The translations under genes and the position numbers were made by a program. The notes under the pieces were generated by a model. That model saw nothing but the letters and a program-made list of their open reading frames with translations, was not told the DNA's origin and did no database searches. This document shows, piece by piece, positions 1 to 7,456 of a DNA stretch of 64,000 nucleotides. Origin of the DNA: JBFMHP01 sp040752855 (GTDB lineage Bacteria > Pseudomonadota > Gammaproteobacteria > RBG-16-57-12). The stretch covers positions 41,113 to 105,112 of the forward strand of contig JBFMHP010000032.1 of NCBI GenBank assembly GCA_040752855.1, read 5' to 3'. Within the stretch, counting starts at the first letter, position 1, and the number at the start of each line of letters is the position of its first letter.

Positions 1-384
1 CAGGAATGGTTCACCGGCGCGTGGTTGAAGCTCGCGCGCGGTGATGCCGCGGCCGCCAGCAAGCGCATCAAGGAATTGCTCGAACGCCGCAGCGCGACGC
101 AGCCCACACAGTTGCCCAATGCCGGTTCCGTATTCCGCAATCCGCCGGGCGATTACGCCGGGCGGCTGATCGAGGCGTGTGGCCTGAAGGGCACGCGCAT
201 CGGCGGGGCGTGCGTGTCGGAAAAACACGCCAATTTCATCATCAACGAAGGCAATGCCACGGCGGCGGATATCGAGCAGCTGATCACGCGGGTGACCGAG
301 ACGGTGCAGGCGCGCCACGACGTGCATCTGGAGTGCGAGGTCAGGATCGTGGGCGAGCCGGGTGGCGCGGAGGTGAAAGCATGA
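1..384 (+). CDS. murB: UDP-N-acetylenolpyruvoylglucosamine reductase, C-terminal part
   Basis: Only the last 127 residues are in the window; the FAD-binding N-terminus lies to the left. MurB reduces UDP-GlcNAc-enolpyruvate to UDP-MurNAc in the cytoplasm. Visible motifs are GSVFRNP, which carries the catalytic serine, the SEKHANFIIN segment, and a C-terminal LECEVRIVG. The second Glu of that last motif aligns with the catalytic Glu near the C-terminus of E. coli MurB. The HANFI form suggests the shorter type II MurB. The stop overlaps the ddlB start in an ATGA, so the two are translationally coupled. Identity is secure from motifs and from its place before ddlB-ftsQAZ. Confidence 0.95.
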   Translation, partial: QEWFTGAWLKLARGDAAAASKRIKELLERRSATQPTQLPNAGSVFRNPPGDYAGRLIEACGLKGTRIGGACVSEKHANFIINEGNATAADIEQLITRVTETVQARHDVHLECEVRIVGEPGGAEVKA

Positions 385-1310
385 GCAGACAAGTGAAACA
401 GTTCGGCAAGGTGGCGGTGCTGATGGGCGGCTGGTCGGCCGAACGCGAAGTCTCGCTGCGCAGCGGCGCCGCGGTGCTCGCCGCCCTGCAAGCGGCGGGC
501 GTGGACGCCCATGGCATCGATGCCGGTCGCGATGTGCTGGAGAAGCTGAGCGCCGGCAAGTTCGATCGCGTCTTCAACATCCTGCATGGCCGCGGCGGGG
601 AAGACGGCGCGATGCAGGGCGCGTTGGAGGTGCTGGGCCTGCCGTACACCGGCAGCGGCGTGCTGGCCTCGGCCCTGTCGATGGACAAGCTGCGCACCAA
701 GCAGATCTGGCAGAGCATGGGGCTGCCGACACCGCCTTCCGCAATTCTCCGTGCCGAGGAGGATCTGGCACCGGCCCTGCGCGATCTGGGCCTGCCGCTG
801 GTCGTCAAGCCCGCGCACGAAGGCTCCAGCGTGGGCATGAGCAAGGTCACGCGCGCCGAGGATCTGCACGCCGCCTGGGCGCTGGCTGCGCGCTACGACG
901 ATTGCGTCTTCGCCGAGCGCTGGATCACCGGCAAGGAATACACCGTCGCCCTGCTGGGCGAACAGGTGCTTCCCGCCATCCGCGTGGAAACCCCGAACGC
1001 CTTCTACGACTATCACGCCAAATATCAGGCCGATACCACGCGCTATCACGTTCCTTGTGGACTGGATGCGGCGGCGCTCGCGCGGCTCGAAACGCTGGTC
1101 AAACAAGCCTTCAGTGCGCTGGGTGCGCGCGGCTGGGGCCGGGTCGATGTGATGTGCGATGAACAAGGCCGGTTCTGGCTGATCGAGTTGAACAGCATCC
1201 CGGGCATGACCGACCACAGTCTGGTGCCGAAGGCGGCCAAGGCCGCCGGCATAGATTTCCAGGAACTGGTGCTGCGCATCCTGGCGCAGACCTTGGAGGG
1301 CGGCAAATAG
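381..1310 (+). CDS. ddlB: D-alanine--D-alanine ligase
   Basis: ATP-grasp ligase of 309 residues that joins two D-alanines for the peptidoglycan stem peptide. The N-terminal SAEREVSLRSG holds the Glu (about residue 21) equivalent to Glu15 of E. coli DdlB. EGSSVGMSKV is the serine loop, and FYDYHAKY carries the tyrosine expected of a D-Ala-D-Ala rather than D-Ala-D-Lac enzyme. ELNSIPGMTDHSLVPKAA is the metal and substrate end. The ATG at 381 overlaps the murB stop, and the TAG stop shares its last base with the ftsQ GTG start, so the dcw genes are packed as one transcript. Full length for the family. Confidence 0.97.
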   Translation: MSRQVKQFGKVAVLMGGWSAEREVSLRSGAAVLAALQAAGVDAHGIDAGRDVLEKLSAGKFDRVFNILHGRGGEDGAMQGALEVLGLPYTGSGVLASALSMDKLRTKQIWQSMGLPTPPSAILRAEEDLAPALRDLGLPLVVKPAHEGSSVGMSKVTRAEDLHAAWALAARYDDCVFAERWITGKEYTVALLGEQVLPAIRVETPNAFYDYHAKYQADTTRYHVPCGLDAAALARLETLVKQAFSALGARGWGRVDVMCDEQGRFWLIELNSIPGMTDHSLVPKAAKAAGIDFQELVLRILAQTLEGGK

Positions 1311-2059
1311 TGCGCGTCCGTCTGCCATCGCCATCGGCCCTGCTCCAGCGCATCGACTGGCGTCTCGTCATGAACGGGGCGATCGCCCTCGCCGTGATCG
1401 CGGCCCTGGTCGCGCTGTGGTTGAACTCGGAGCGCTTCATGCCGCTGCGCCAAGTGGAGGCGATCGGCGCGCTGAACAAGGTCACTCCGGCGCAACTTCA
1501 AGCCGTTGTTGCACCGCTGGCCGCCGAGGGATTCCTGCGCGTGGATGTCAGCGCCGTGCGCGATCAGGTGCAGGCCATGACCTGGGTGCGCAGCGCTGCG
1601 GTGCGCCGGGTCTGGCCGGACACCCTGGCCATCGAGATCGAGGAACACAAGCCGCTGGCGGTCTGGATCAGGGGCGGCCTGGTTGATGACCAAGGCAAGC
1701 TGTTTGCTGGCCAAGCGAGCGAGGTCGCCGAGACCCTGCCGGTGTTCAACGGCATCGAGACCCTGAGCAAAACCATGGTCGAGCAGTACCGAGCAATAAA
1801 GCCGCAACTCGATGCCGTGGAGTTGCGCGTGACAAGCATTGAAGTGAACGAGCGCCGCGCCTGGACCGTGAAGCTCGACAACGGCATCGAGCTGGTGCTG
1901 GGGCGCGAGCTCAAACCCGAACAGATCACGCGCTTTGTGAAGATCTATCCCCAAGTGCTGGCGCCGCGGCTGGCGGAGATTGCGCGGGTGGATCTGCGTT
2001 ACACCAACGGCATGGCGGTGCAGTGGAAGATGTACAACGAAATAAAAGGTAGTGCCTGA
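1310..2059 (+). CDS. ftsQ: cell division protein FtsQ
   Basis: Bitopic divisome protein of 249 residues that links early (FtsA/FtsZ) and late (FtsB/FtsL/FtsI/FtsW) division proteins. A short basic cytoplasmic tail is followed by one transmembrane helix at about residues 22-41. A POTRA domain starts near FMPLRQVEAIGALNKV, and a beta domain contains VRRVWPDTLAIEIEEHKPLAVW, the typical FtsQ signature region. The start is a GTG that reuses the last base of the ddlB stop; the stop overlaps the ftsA ATG as TGATG. Context and the signature make the call firm although FtsQ sequences diverge strongly. Confidence 0.95.
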   Translation: MRVRLPSPSALLQRIDWRLVMNGAIALAVIAALVALWLNSERFMPLRQVEAIGALNKVTPAQLQAVVAPLAAEGFLRVDVSAVRDQVQAMTWVRSAAVRRVWPDTLAIEIEEHKPLAVWIRGGLVDDQGKLFAGQASEVAETLPVFNGIETLSKTMVEQYRAIKPQLDAVELRVTSIEVNERRAWTVKLDNGIELVLGRELKPEQITRFVKIYPQVLAPRLAEIARVDLRYTNGMAVQWKMYNEIKGSA

Positions 2060-3294
2060 TGTCGAAACGCTCGGAAAAGAATCTGATTGTCGGCCTGGAT
2101 ATCGGCACCTCGAAGGTCGTGGCGATCGTCGGTGAGGTGACGCCCGAGGGCACCATCGAGGTGATCGGCCTCGGCTCGCATCCTTCGCGCGGCTTGAAGA
2201 AGGGCGTGGTGGTCAATATCGAATCCACCGTGCAGTCGATCCAGCGCGCGGTGGAAGAGGCGGAACTGATGGCCGGCTGTCAGATTCACTCGGTCTTCGC
2301 GGGGATCGCCGGCAGCCACATCCGCAGCCTGAATTCACACGGCATCGTCGCCATCCGCGAAACGGAGGTCAGCAACTTTGATGTCGATCGCGTGATCGAT
2401 GCCGCGCGCGCCGTGGCGATCCCGGCGGATCAGAAGATCCTGCATGTGTTGCCGCAGGAATTCATCATCGACAACCAGGAAGGCATCCGCGAACCGATCG
2501 GGATGTCCGGTGTGCGCCTGGAGGCCAAGGTGCATCTGGTGACCGGCGCGGTGAGTGCCGCGCAGAACATCATCAAATGCATCCGCCGCTGTGGGCTGGA
2601 TGTCGACGACATCATCCTCGAACAGCTGGCCTCGAGCTATGCGGTGCTCACCGAGGATGAAAAGGAACTGGGTGTCTGTCTGGTGGATATCGGCGGCGGC
2701 ACGGCGGATATCGCGGTGTTCACCGATGGTGCGATCCGCCACACCGCGGTGATCCCGATCGCCGGCGACCAAGTGACCAACGACATCGCCGTGGCCCTGC
2801 GCACGCCCACGACGCACGCCGAGGACATCAAACTCAAATACGGCTGCGCGCTGACACAGTTGGCCAACGCGGATGAAACCATCGAGGTGCCCAGTATCGG
2901 CGAGCGTCCGCCGCGCCGACTCTCGCGCCACACCCTCGCCGAGGTGATCGAGCCGCGCTACGAGGAATTGCTCAGTCTAGTGCAGGCCGAGCTGCAACGT
3001 TCCGGATTCGAGCATCTGGTCGCCGCCGGCATCGTGCTGACCGGCGGCAGCTCCAAGATCGAAGGCCTGGTCGATCTGGCGGAAGAAGTCTTTCACATGC
3101 CGGTGCGCCTTGGCGTGCCGCAGAACATTCAGGGGCTGAGTGACGTGGTCTGTAATCCGATCCACGCCACCGGCGTGGGTCTGTTGTTGTATGGAATGCA
3201 CAACCGTTATCAGAAGCGCCCAGGCGGGGAAATCGATAACGGTGTGACGGGTTTGTGGAACCGGATGAAGGGCTGGTTCCAGGGCAATTTTTAA
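2059..3294 (+). CDS. ftsA: cell division protein FtsA
   Basis: Actin-like ATPase of 411 residues that tethers FtsZ to the inner membrane and recruits later division proteins. The phosphate-1 loop LDIGTSKVVAIVGE is at residues 14-27. The second phosphate loop LVDIGGGTADIAVF lies near residue 215, and the adenosine motif TGGSSKIEGL near residue 330. The C-terminus (GLWNRMKGWFQGNF) is the amphipathic membrane-targeting helix, so the protein is complete. Translation is coupled to ftsQ by a TGATG overlap. Only about 30 bases separate it from ftsZ. Confidence 0.98.
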   Translation: MSKRSEKNLIVGLDIGTSKVVAIVGEVTPEGTIEVIGLGSHPSRGLKKGVVVNIESTVQSIQRAVEEAELMAGCQIHSVFAGIAGSHIRSLNSHGIVAIRETEVSNFDVDRVIDAARAVAIPADQKILHVLPQEFIIDNQEGIREPIGMSGVRLEAKVHLVTGAVSAAQNIIKCIRRCGLDVDDIILEQLASSYAVLTEDEKELGVCLVDIGGGTADIAVFTDGAIRHTAVIPIAGDQVTNDIAVALRTPTTHAEDIKLKYGCALTQLANADETIEVPSIGERPPRRLSRHTLAEVIEPRYEELLSLVQAELQRSGFEHLVAAGIVLTGGSSKIEGLVDLAEEVFHMPVRLGVPQNIQGLSDVVCNPIHATGVGLLLYGMHNRYQKRPGGEIDNGVTGLWNRMKGWFQGNF

Positions 3295-3323
3295 TTTTGG
3301 GTGATAACGAGGAGGAAACAAAA

Positions 3324-4490
3324 ATGTTTGAATTGATCGATTCATATTCGCCGAGCGCGGTCATCAAGGTCATCGGAGTTGGTGGCGGTGGCGGCAACGC
3401 AGTCGAGCACATGGTGGTGCAGGACATCGAGGGCGTGGATTTCATCTGCGCCAACACCGATGCGCAGGCGCTGAAGAATTCCTCGGCGCGCACGACCCTG
3501 CAACTGGGCGGTGACATCACCAAGGGCCTTGGCGCGGGTGCCAATCCTGAGGTGGGCCGTCAGGCGGCGCTGGCCGACCGCGAGCGCATCATGGAAGTGA
3601 TCAAGGGCGCCGACATGGTCTTCATCACCGCCGGCATGGGCGGCGGCACCGGCACGGGCGGCGCGCCGGTGGTGGCGCAGGTAGCCAAAGAGATGGGCAT
3701 CCTCACTGTCGCGGTGGTCACCAAGCCATTCCCCTTCGAAGGGCGCAAGCGCATGGCAATCGCCGAGCAGGGCATGCGTGAGCTGAGCGAGCATGTCGAT
3801 TCGCTGATCACCATCCCGAACGAGAAACTGCTTTCAGTGCTGGGCAAGAGCACCACGCTGCTGGATGCCTTCAAGTCAGCCAACGATGTGCTGCTCGGCG
3901 CGGTCAAAGGCATCGCGGATCTGATCACCCGCCCCGGCTTGATCAACGTGGACTTCGCCGACGTGCGCACCGTCATGTCGGAAATGGGCATGGCGGTCAT
4001 GGGCACCGGCACGGCCAGCGGCGAAGACCGCGCCCGCCGTGCGGCTGAAATGGCCATCGCCAGCCCGCTGCTGGAGGACGTGAACCTGCACGGCGCCCGC
4101 GGCCTGCTGGTCAACGTGACCGCCGGTCTGGACATGGCCATCGGGGAATTCGAGGAAGTGGGCAACACCATCCGTGAGTTCGCCTCCGACAACGCCACCG
4201 TGGTCGTGGGCACCGTGATCGATCCGGAACTGATCAGCGAAATGCGTGTGACCGTCGTCGCCACCGGCCTGGGCCAGGAGCGTCCCGCCAAGAAGGCCGA
4301 GCCGGAAATGCGTGTTGTTTCTGCGCAACAGCCCGAGAAGCGCGAAGTGGTCAACTACGCCGATCTGGAGCGTCCGGCGATCAGCCGCCGCACGCCGCCA
4401 GCGCCGGAAAAGTTCGAGCATCGCGCCACTGGTACGGACGACTTCGACTATCTGGACATCCCGGCTTTCCTGCGCCGTCAGGCTGACTAA
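3324..4490 (+). CDS. ftsZ: cell division protein FtsZ
   Basis: Tubulin-like GTPase of 388 residues that forms the division ring. The N-terminal GVGGGGGNAV loop and the GGGTGTGGAPV signature (about residues 106-116) bind GTP, and the T7 loop follows. The extreme C-terminus DDFDYLDIPAFLRRQ is the conserved peptide that binds FtsA and ZipA. I start at the ATG at 3324 rather than at upstream in-frame codons inside ftsA because a GAGGAGGAAA ribosome site ends about ten bases before it. A strong hairpin follows the stop, so much of the dcw transcript probably ends here. Confidence 0.98.
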   Translation: MFELIDSYSPSAVIKVIGVGGGGGNAVEHMVVQDIEGVDFICANTDAQALKNSSARTTLQLGGDITKGLGAGANPEVGRQAALADRERIMEVIKGADMVFITAGMGGGTGTGGAPVVAQVAKEMGILTVAVVTKPFPFEGRKRMAIAEQGMRELSEHVDSLITIPNEKLLSVLGKSTTLLDAFKSANDVLLGAVKGIADLITRPGLINVDFADVRTVMSEMGMAVMGTGTASGEDRARRAAEMAIASPLLEDVNLHGARGLLVNVTAGLDMAIGEFEEVGNTIREFASDNATVVVGTVIDPELISEMRVTVVATGLGQERPAKKAEPEMRVVSAQQPEKREVVNYADLERPAISRRTPPAPEKFEHRATGTDDFDYLDIPAFLRRQAD

Positions 4491-4500
4491 CCGGGCTTTT

Positions 4501-4553
4501 GACGCATCCGGCCGCCTCCTCGCCACCCATTCCGGCCGGGTGCGTCTATTCTT
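4501..4553 (+). terminator. stem-loop terminator after ftsZ
   Basis: A 13-bp stem (4501-4513 with 4534-4546, one G-T pair) encloses a 20-base loop. It starts 10 bases after the ftsZ stop and is followed by a modest T-rich run, TATTCTT. It would separate ftsZ from lpxC, which has its own promoter-like sequence. The T tract is weak, so read-through is likely. Confidence 0.6.
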
Positions 4554-4591
4554 GTGAAGTTTGTCAAGAAAAAAGTGCTTAAGAGAGGTGG

Positions 4592-4620
4592 TTGATCCAC
4601 CGACGCTGTGCTAGTATTTG
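4592..4620 (+). promoter_or_regulatory. putative lpxC promoter (extended -10)
   Basis: TGCTAGTAT at 4609-4617 matches an extended -10 (TG, one base, TAGTAT). TTGATC at 4592 is too close (14 bases) to be a normal -35, so I rely on the extended -10. It lies about 40 bases upstream of the lpxC ATG, after the ftsZ hairpin. Sequence match only. Confidence 0.4.
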
Positions 4621-4658
4621 TTGCATTGTGCCAACATTCGACGAACGAAACGAGAATC

Positions 4659-5570
4659 ATGATCAAACAGCGCACCCTGAAAAATGTCATCCGCGCCACC
4701 GGCGTGGGGCTGCACACCGGCGAAAAGGTCTATCTCACCTTGAGTCCGGCCCCCGTGGATTGCGGGATCGTGTTTCGCCGCGTTGACCTCGAAAAGCCGG
4801 TCGAGCTGCACGCCAACGCCGAAAACGTCGGCGACACCCGGCTATCGACCACCTTGGTCAACGGGGATGTGCGGGTCTCCACCGTCGAGCACCTCTTGTC
4901 CGCCTTGGCCGGGCTCGGGATCGACAATATCTATATCGACCTGAGCGCTTCCGAGGTCCCTATCATGGACGGCAGCGCCGGACCTTTCGTGTTTTTGATT
5001 CAATCCGCGGGCATCCAGGAGCAGAACGCGCCGAAGCGGTTCATCCGTGTCAAAAAGCCGATATTGGTTGAAGATGGCGACAAATGGGCGCGATTCGACC
5101 CCTATGACGGTTTCAAGGTCGCGTTCAAGATCGACTTCAGCCATCCGGCCTTTCAGGCGCGCCAGCAAGAGGCCTCCATCGATTTTTCCAGCACCTCGTT
5201 CGTCAAAGAGGTCAGCCGCGCACGCACCTTCGGATTCATGCGCGATATCGAACTGCTGCGGCAGAACAAACTGGCGCTCGGCGGCAGCATGGACAATGCC
5301 ATCGTCGTAGACGACTATCGCATCCTCAACGAAGACGGGCTGCGCTACGAGGACGAATTCGTCAAGCACAAGATCCTGGACGCCATCGGCGATCTGTATC
5401 TGCTGGGCCACAGCCTGATCGGCGCCTTCAGCGGCTACAAGTCCGGTCACGCCCTCAACAACCGGTTGCTGCGCGCCCTGTTGGCCGATGCCCAGACCTG
5501 GGAATTGGTAACCTTCGAGGACGAGGAAAAGGCGCCTATCTCCTTCGCGCAGCCCTCATTTGCCAGTTAA
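4659..5570 (+). CDS. lpxC: UDP-3-O-acyl-N-acetylglucosamine deacetylase
   Basis: Zinc amidase of 303 residues catalysing the committed step of lipid A synthesis. The start MIKQRTLKNVIRATGVGLH is classic for the family and fixes the ATG at 4659 over an upstream in-frame TTG. Zinc ligands are visible as His78 in STVEHLLSAL and as the His and Asp of KHKILDAIGDLYLLG (near 237 and 241). The substrate tunnel segment FVKEVSRARTFGFMRD is also present. The stop codon TAA lies inside the TTAA flank of a MITE-like element, so the insertion left the reading frame intact. Position after ftsZ is conserved in gammaproteobacteria. Confidence 0.98.
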   Translation: MIKQRTLKNVIRATGVGLHTGEKVYLTLSPAPVDCGIVFRRVDLEKPVELHANAENVGDTRLSTTLVNGDVRVSTVEHLLSALAGLGIDNIYIDLSASEVPIMDGSAGPFVFLIQSAGIQEQNAPKRFIRVKKPILVEDGDKWARFDPYDGFKVAFKIDFSHPAFQARQQEASIDFSSTSFVKEVSRARTFGFMRDIELLRQNKLALGGSMDNAIVVDDYRILNEDGLRYEDEFVKHKILDAIGDLYLLGHSLIGAFSGYKSGHALNNRLLRALLADAQTWELVTFEDEEKAPISFAQPSFAS

Positions 5571-5747
5571 CCCGGATATTTCACCACGGATCGTCGCGAG
5601 GGCGCGTAAGGCATTGAAGATTTGGGGCGCACGGAGTTTTTGACGGTGAAGGCATAGTCGACACTATGGCGAACCGGCAAAAGCGAGTACGTCACGAAGA
5701 TTCAATGGATTACGCGGTCGCAGTAGATTCGTGGTGAAATATCCGGG
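5571..5747 (+). mobile_element. 177-bp MITE-like element with TTAA flanks
   Basis: The ends are inverted repeats that start CCCGGATATTTCACCACG and run for 22 bp with one mismatch. A TTAA lies on each side (5567-5570 and 5748-5751), as expected for a target duplication. There is no ORF inside, so it would need a transposase in trans. CC-starting ends and a 4-bp duplication suggest, but do not prove, relation to IS1380-type elements. It inserted exactly at the lpxC stop codon. Strand is arbitrary. Confidence 0.75.
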
Positions 5748-5850
5748 TTAAGCCGCTGCCATATATTGAGAAGTTCCTTGGCGGTTTGCTGAAGAGTTTT
5801 TGGCCGGCTGTTAAGGTATCTTTGTCAGAAATCCCTTATATACGATAAAC

Positions 5851-5896
5851 GTGCGCGTTTTGTGAGCCCGATCACGACGCGCATTTTTGTTTTTGT
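5851..5896 (+). terminator. terminator facing lpxC
   Basis: Nested hairpin: TGCGCGT pairs with ACGCGCA and an inner GTGA pairs with TCAC, followed on the plus strand by TTTTTGTTTTT. It would stop plus-strand transcripts from lpxC and the MITE before the convergent dciA-like gene. Confidence 0.75.
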
Positions 5897-5908
5897 ACGA
5901 TCCTGTAG

Positions 5909-6355
5909 TCAGAAATCTGAGTCGTCGATGATGCGTTGGATGGCATCGCGGACACGCTCATCGGGGAGGCTCTCGGTCATTTGCTTGAGTCGTTTCAGGG
6001 TGTCGGGCGACGGGCGGTGGGCGGCAGGGACGGGGAGCGCAGGCGTATGGTCCTGGGGGGCGACCTTCATGTCGATCGAGGTCACGTCTTTCAGGCCAAG
6101 CTTTTGGATCTCTTCGACAATGATGGGCGCCAGATAACGCAGTCGGGTGAGCCACGCCGAGGATTCGACCAGGATGACAGCCGTGTTTTGCCGGATATTG
6201 GCCAAGGTCAGCCGGTCAGCGATGGGTTTGTCGAGGCGCGCGCGCAGCGCCTGGTTCAGCAAAGCGAGGGTGTTTGCGCGCTGGACCAGACTCTGAAGAC
6301 GCGGGTCCTGATTGAAATTTAGTATTTTTTTTGAGGTGTGTATTTGGGGGCTCAT
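5909..6355 (-). CDS. dciA: DUF721/DciA-like protein
   Basis: Small protein of 148 residues in the DUF721 family. DciA members load or help the replicative helicase DnaB in bacteria without DnaC; that function comes from the family, not from this sequence. The N-terminal conserved part (LVQRANTLALLNQALRARL, then LRYLAPIIVEEIQKLG) matches the family core. A Pro-rich linker and a short helical C-terminus follow. I start at the ATG at 6355; a 40-residue longer reading upstream looks unlike the family and overlaps the divergent peptidase gene. The neighbourhood between lpxC and secA is usual for DUF721 genes in Pseudomonas-like genomes. Confidence 0.7.
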   Translation of the reverse strand: MSPQIHTSKKILNFNQDPRLQSLVQRANTLALLNQALRARLDKPIADRLTLANIRQNTAVILVESSAWLTRLRYLAPIIVEEIQKLGLKDVTSIDMKVAPQDHTPALPVPAAHRPSPDTLKRLKQMTESLPDERVRDAIQRIIDDSDF

Positions 6356-6457
6356 GTTAGGCGGTTTTAGGTCGATATAGTAAAAACTTAGTGGTTTTGG
6401 CTGAAGCCGACTAGCATTGAGTAGTTTCCGGGGTCTTGAAAGAGATATTAGCACCAG

Positions 6458-7390
6458 ATGAACGTCATACTGCAAACAAATCGCATCGGGAAAAAGACCA
6501 GCGTCACGCTCAATCGGTCGCGGCTTTTGGCCTTGGGCGTAGTGATTTTGTTGGTCTTTCCGGCCGCCGTGTTCTCACTGGGGGTTTTCGTCGGGCAGCA
6601 AAACGGCTTGATGCTTCCTGAGGAAATGCAGGCGCTCTGGAACCGGGAGCAGGAAACCCACAAGAGTGAGTTGCTGAAAACGCGCCAGGAGGCAGAAGAC
6701 GGACTCAACGCCTTGGCACAGAATGTCGGCAAGCTTCAGGCCCATGTCATGCGTCTGGATGCGCTCGGGCAGCGTCTGGTTGATATGGCCAATCTGGATA
6801 AGGGTGAGTTCGATTTTTCGCGCTCGCCTGCCCAAGGCGGTCCGTTGGCGGTGAGCCTCGAATCCGTCAAGATCGATGATTTTCTCTCCGCGATGAACTC
6901 GCTGGCCCTGCGTCTCGATGACCGGCAGGCCCAGCTCAAGGTGCTGGAAGGGTTGCTGATGAATCGCAGCCTGCAAGCCGAGGTGCTGCCCGCCGGCCCG
7001 CCGGTGGAAAAGGGCTGGCTGTCGTCCTCGTTCGGTATCCGGGTTGATCCATTCTCCGGCAAAAATGAGTTCCATGAAGGTGTCGACTTCGCCGGCAAGG
7101 AAGGTACCAAAATATTGGCGGTGGCCGCAGGTGTGGTGACATGGGCGGGCGAGCGCAGTGGCTATGGGAATCTGGTCGAGGTCACCCATGGTAATGGTTA
7201 TGTCACCCGTTATGGCCACAACAGCGAGATCCACGTGACCGAAGGTCAGACCGTCAAGAAGGGTGAGGTTCTGGCTGCAATGGGTTCCACTGGGCGTTCA
7301 ACCGGTCCTCACGTCCACTTTGAAGTTCTCCGCAACGGCAGGCCGGTGGATCCAATCAAATACGTCACGGCCTCGCCCCGTCAATCCTGA
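6458..7390 (+). CDS. M23 family metallopeptidase, membrane anchored
   Basis: Peptidoglycan endopeptidase of 310 residues. A single N-terminal transmembrane helix (about residues 24-45) anchors it in the inner membrane. A helical, probably coiled-coil segment follows to about residue 170, and then an M23 (LytM/peptidase) domain. The zinc ligands are complete: FHEGVDFAG gives His and Asp, and HVHFE gives the HxH motif. An additional His is in YGHNSEIH. An active enzyme is therefore expected, unlike degenerate EnvC or NlpD types. It sits immediately upstream of secA, where many gammaproteobacteria carry this gene. Likely role is cell-wall turnover in the periplasm. Confidence 0.9.
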   Translation: MNVILQTNRIGKKTSVTLNRSRLLALGVVILLVFPAAVFSLGVFVGQQNGLMLPEEMQALWNREQETHKSELLKTRQEAEDGLNALAQNVGKLQAHVMRLDALGQRLVDMANLDKGEFDFSRSPAQGGPLAVSLESVKIDDFLSAMNSLALRLDDRQAQLKVLEGLLMNRSLQAEVLPAGPPVEKGWLSSSFGIRVDPFSGKNEFHEGVDFAGKEGTKILAVAAGVVTWAGERSGYGNLVEVTHGNGYVTRYGHNSEIHVTEGQTVKKGEVLAAMGSTGRSTGPHVHFEVLRNGRPVDPIKYVTASPRQS

Positions 7391-7418
7391 CGACTTTCCC
7401 GCGTTTTTATGCTCTAAT

Positions 7419-7440
7419 CTATCCCCTGAATCTGGGATAG
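7419..7440 (+). promoter_or_regulatory. hairpin in the secA leader
   Basis: CTATCCC and GGGATAG pair around an 8-base loop, 16 bases upstream of the secA ATG. The AGGGGA that could act as ribosome site begins in its right arm. In E. coli secA is regulated through secM, which is absent here, so this fold might affect secA translation; that is inference only. Confidence 0.3.
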
Positions 7441-7456
7441 GGGATGACTTTTACTA

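Noticed and set aside
153..1334. Long minus-strand ORF opposite ddlB
   Set aside because: Shadow of a GC-rich real gene; its translation has no domain character and ddlB is unmistakable.
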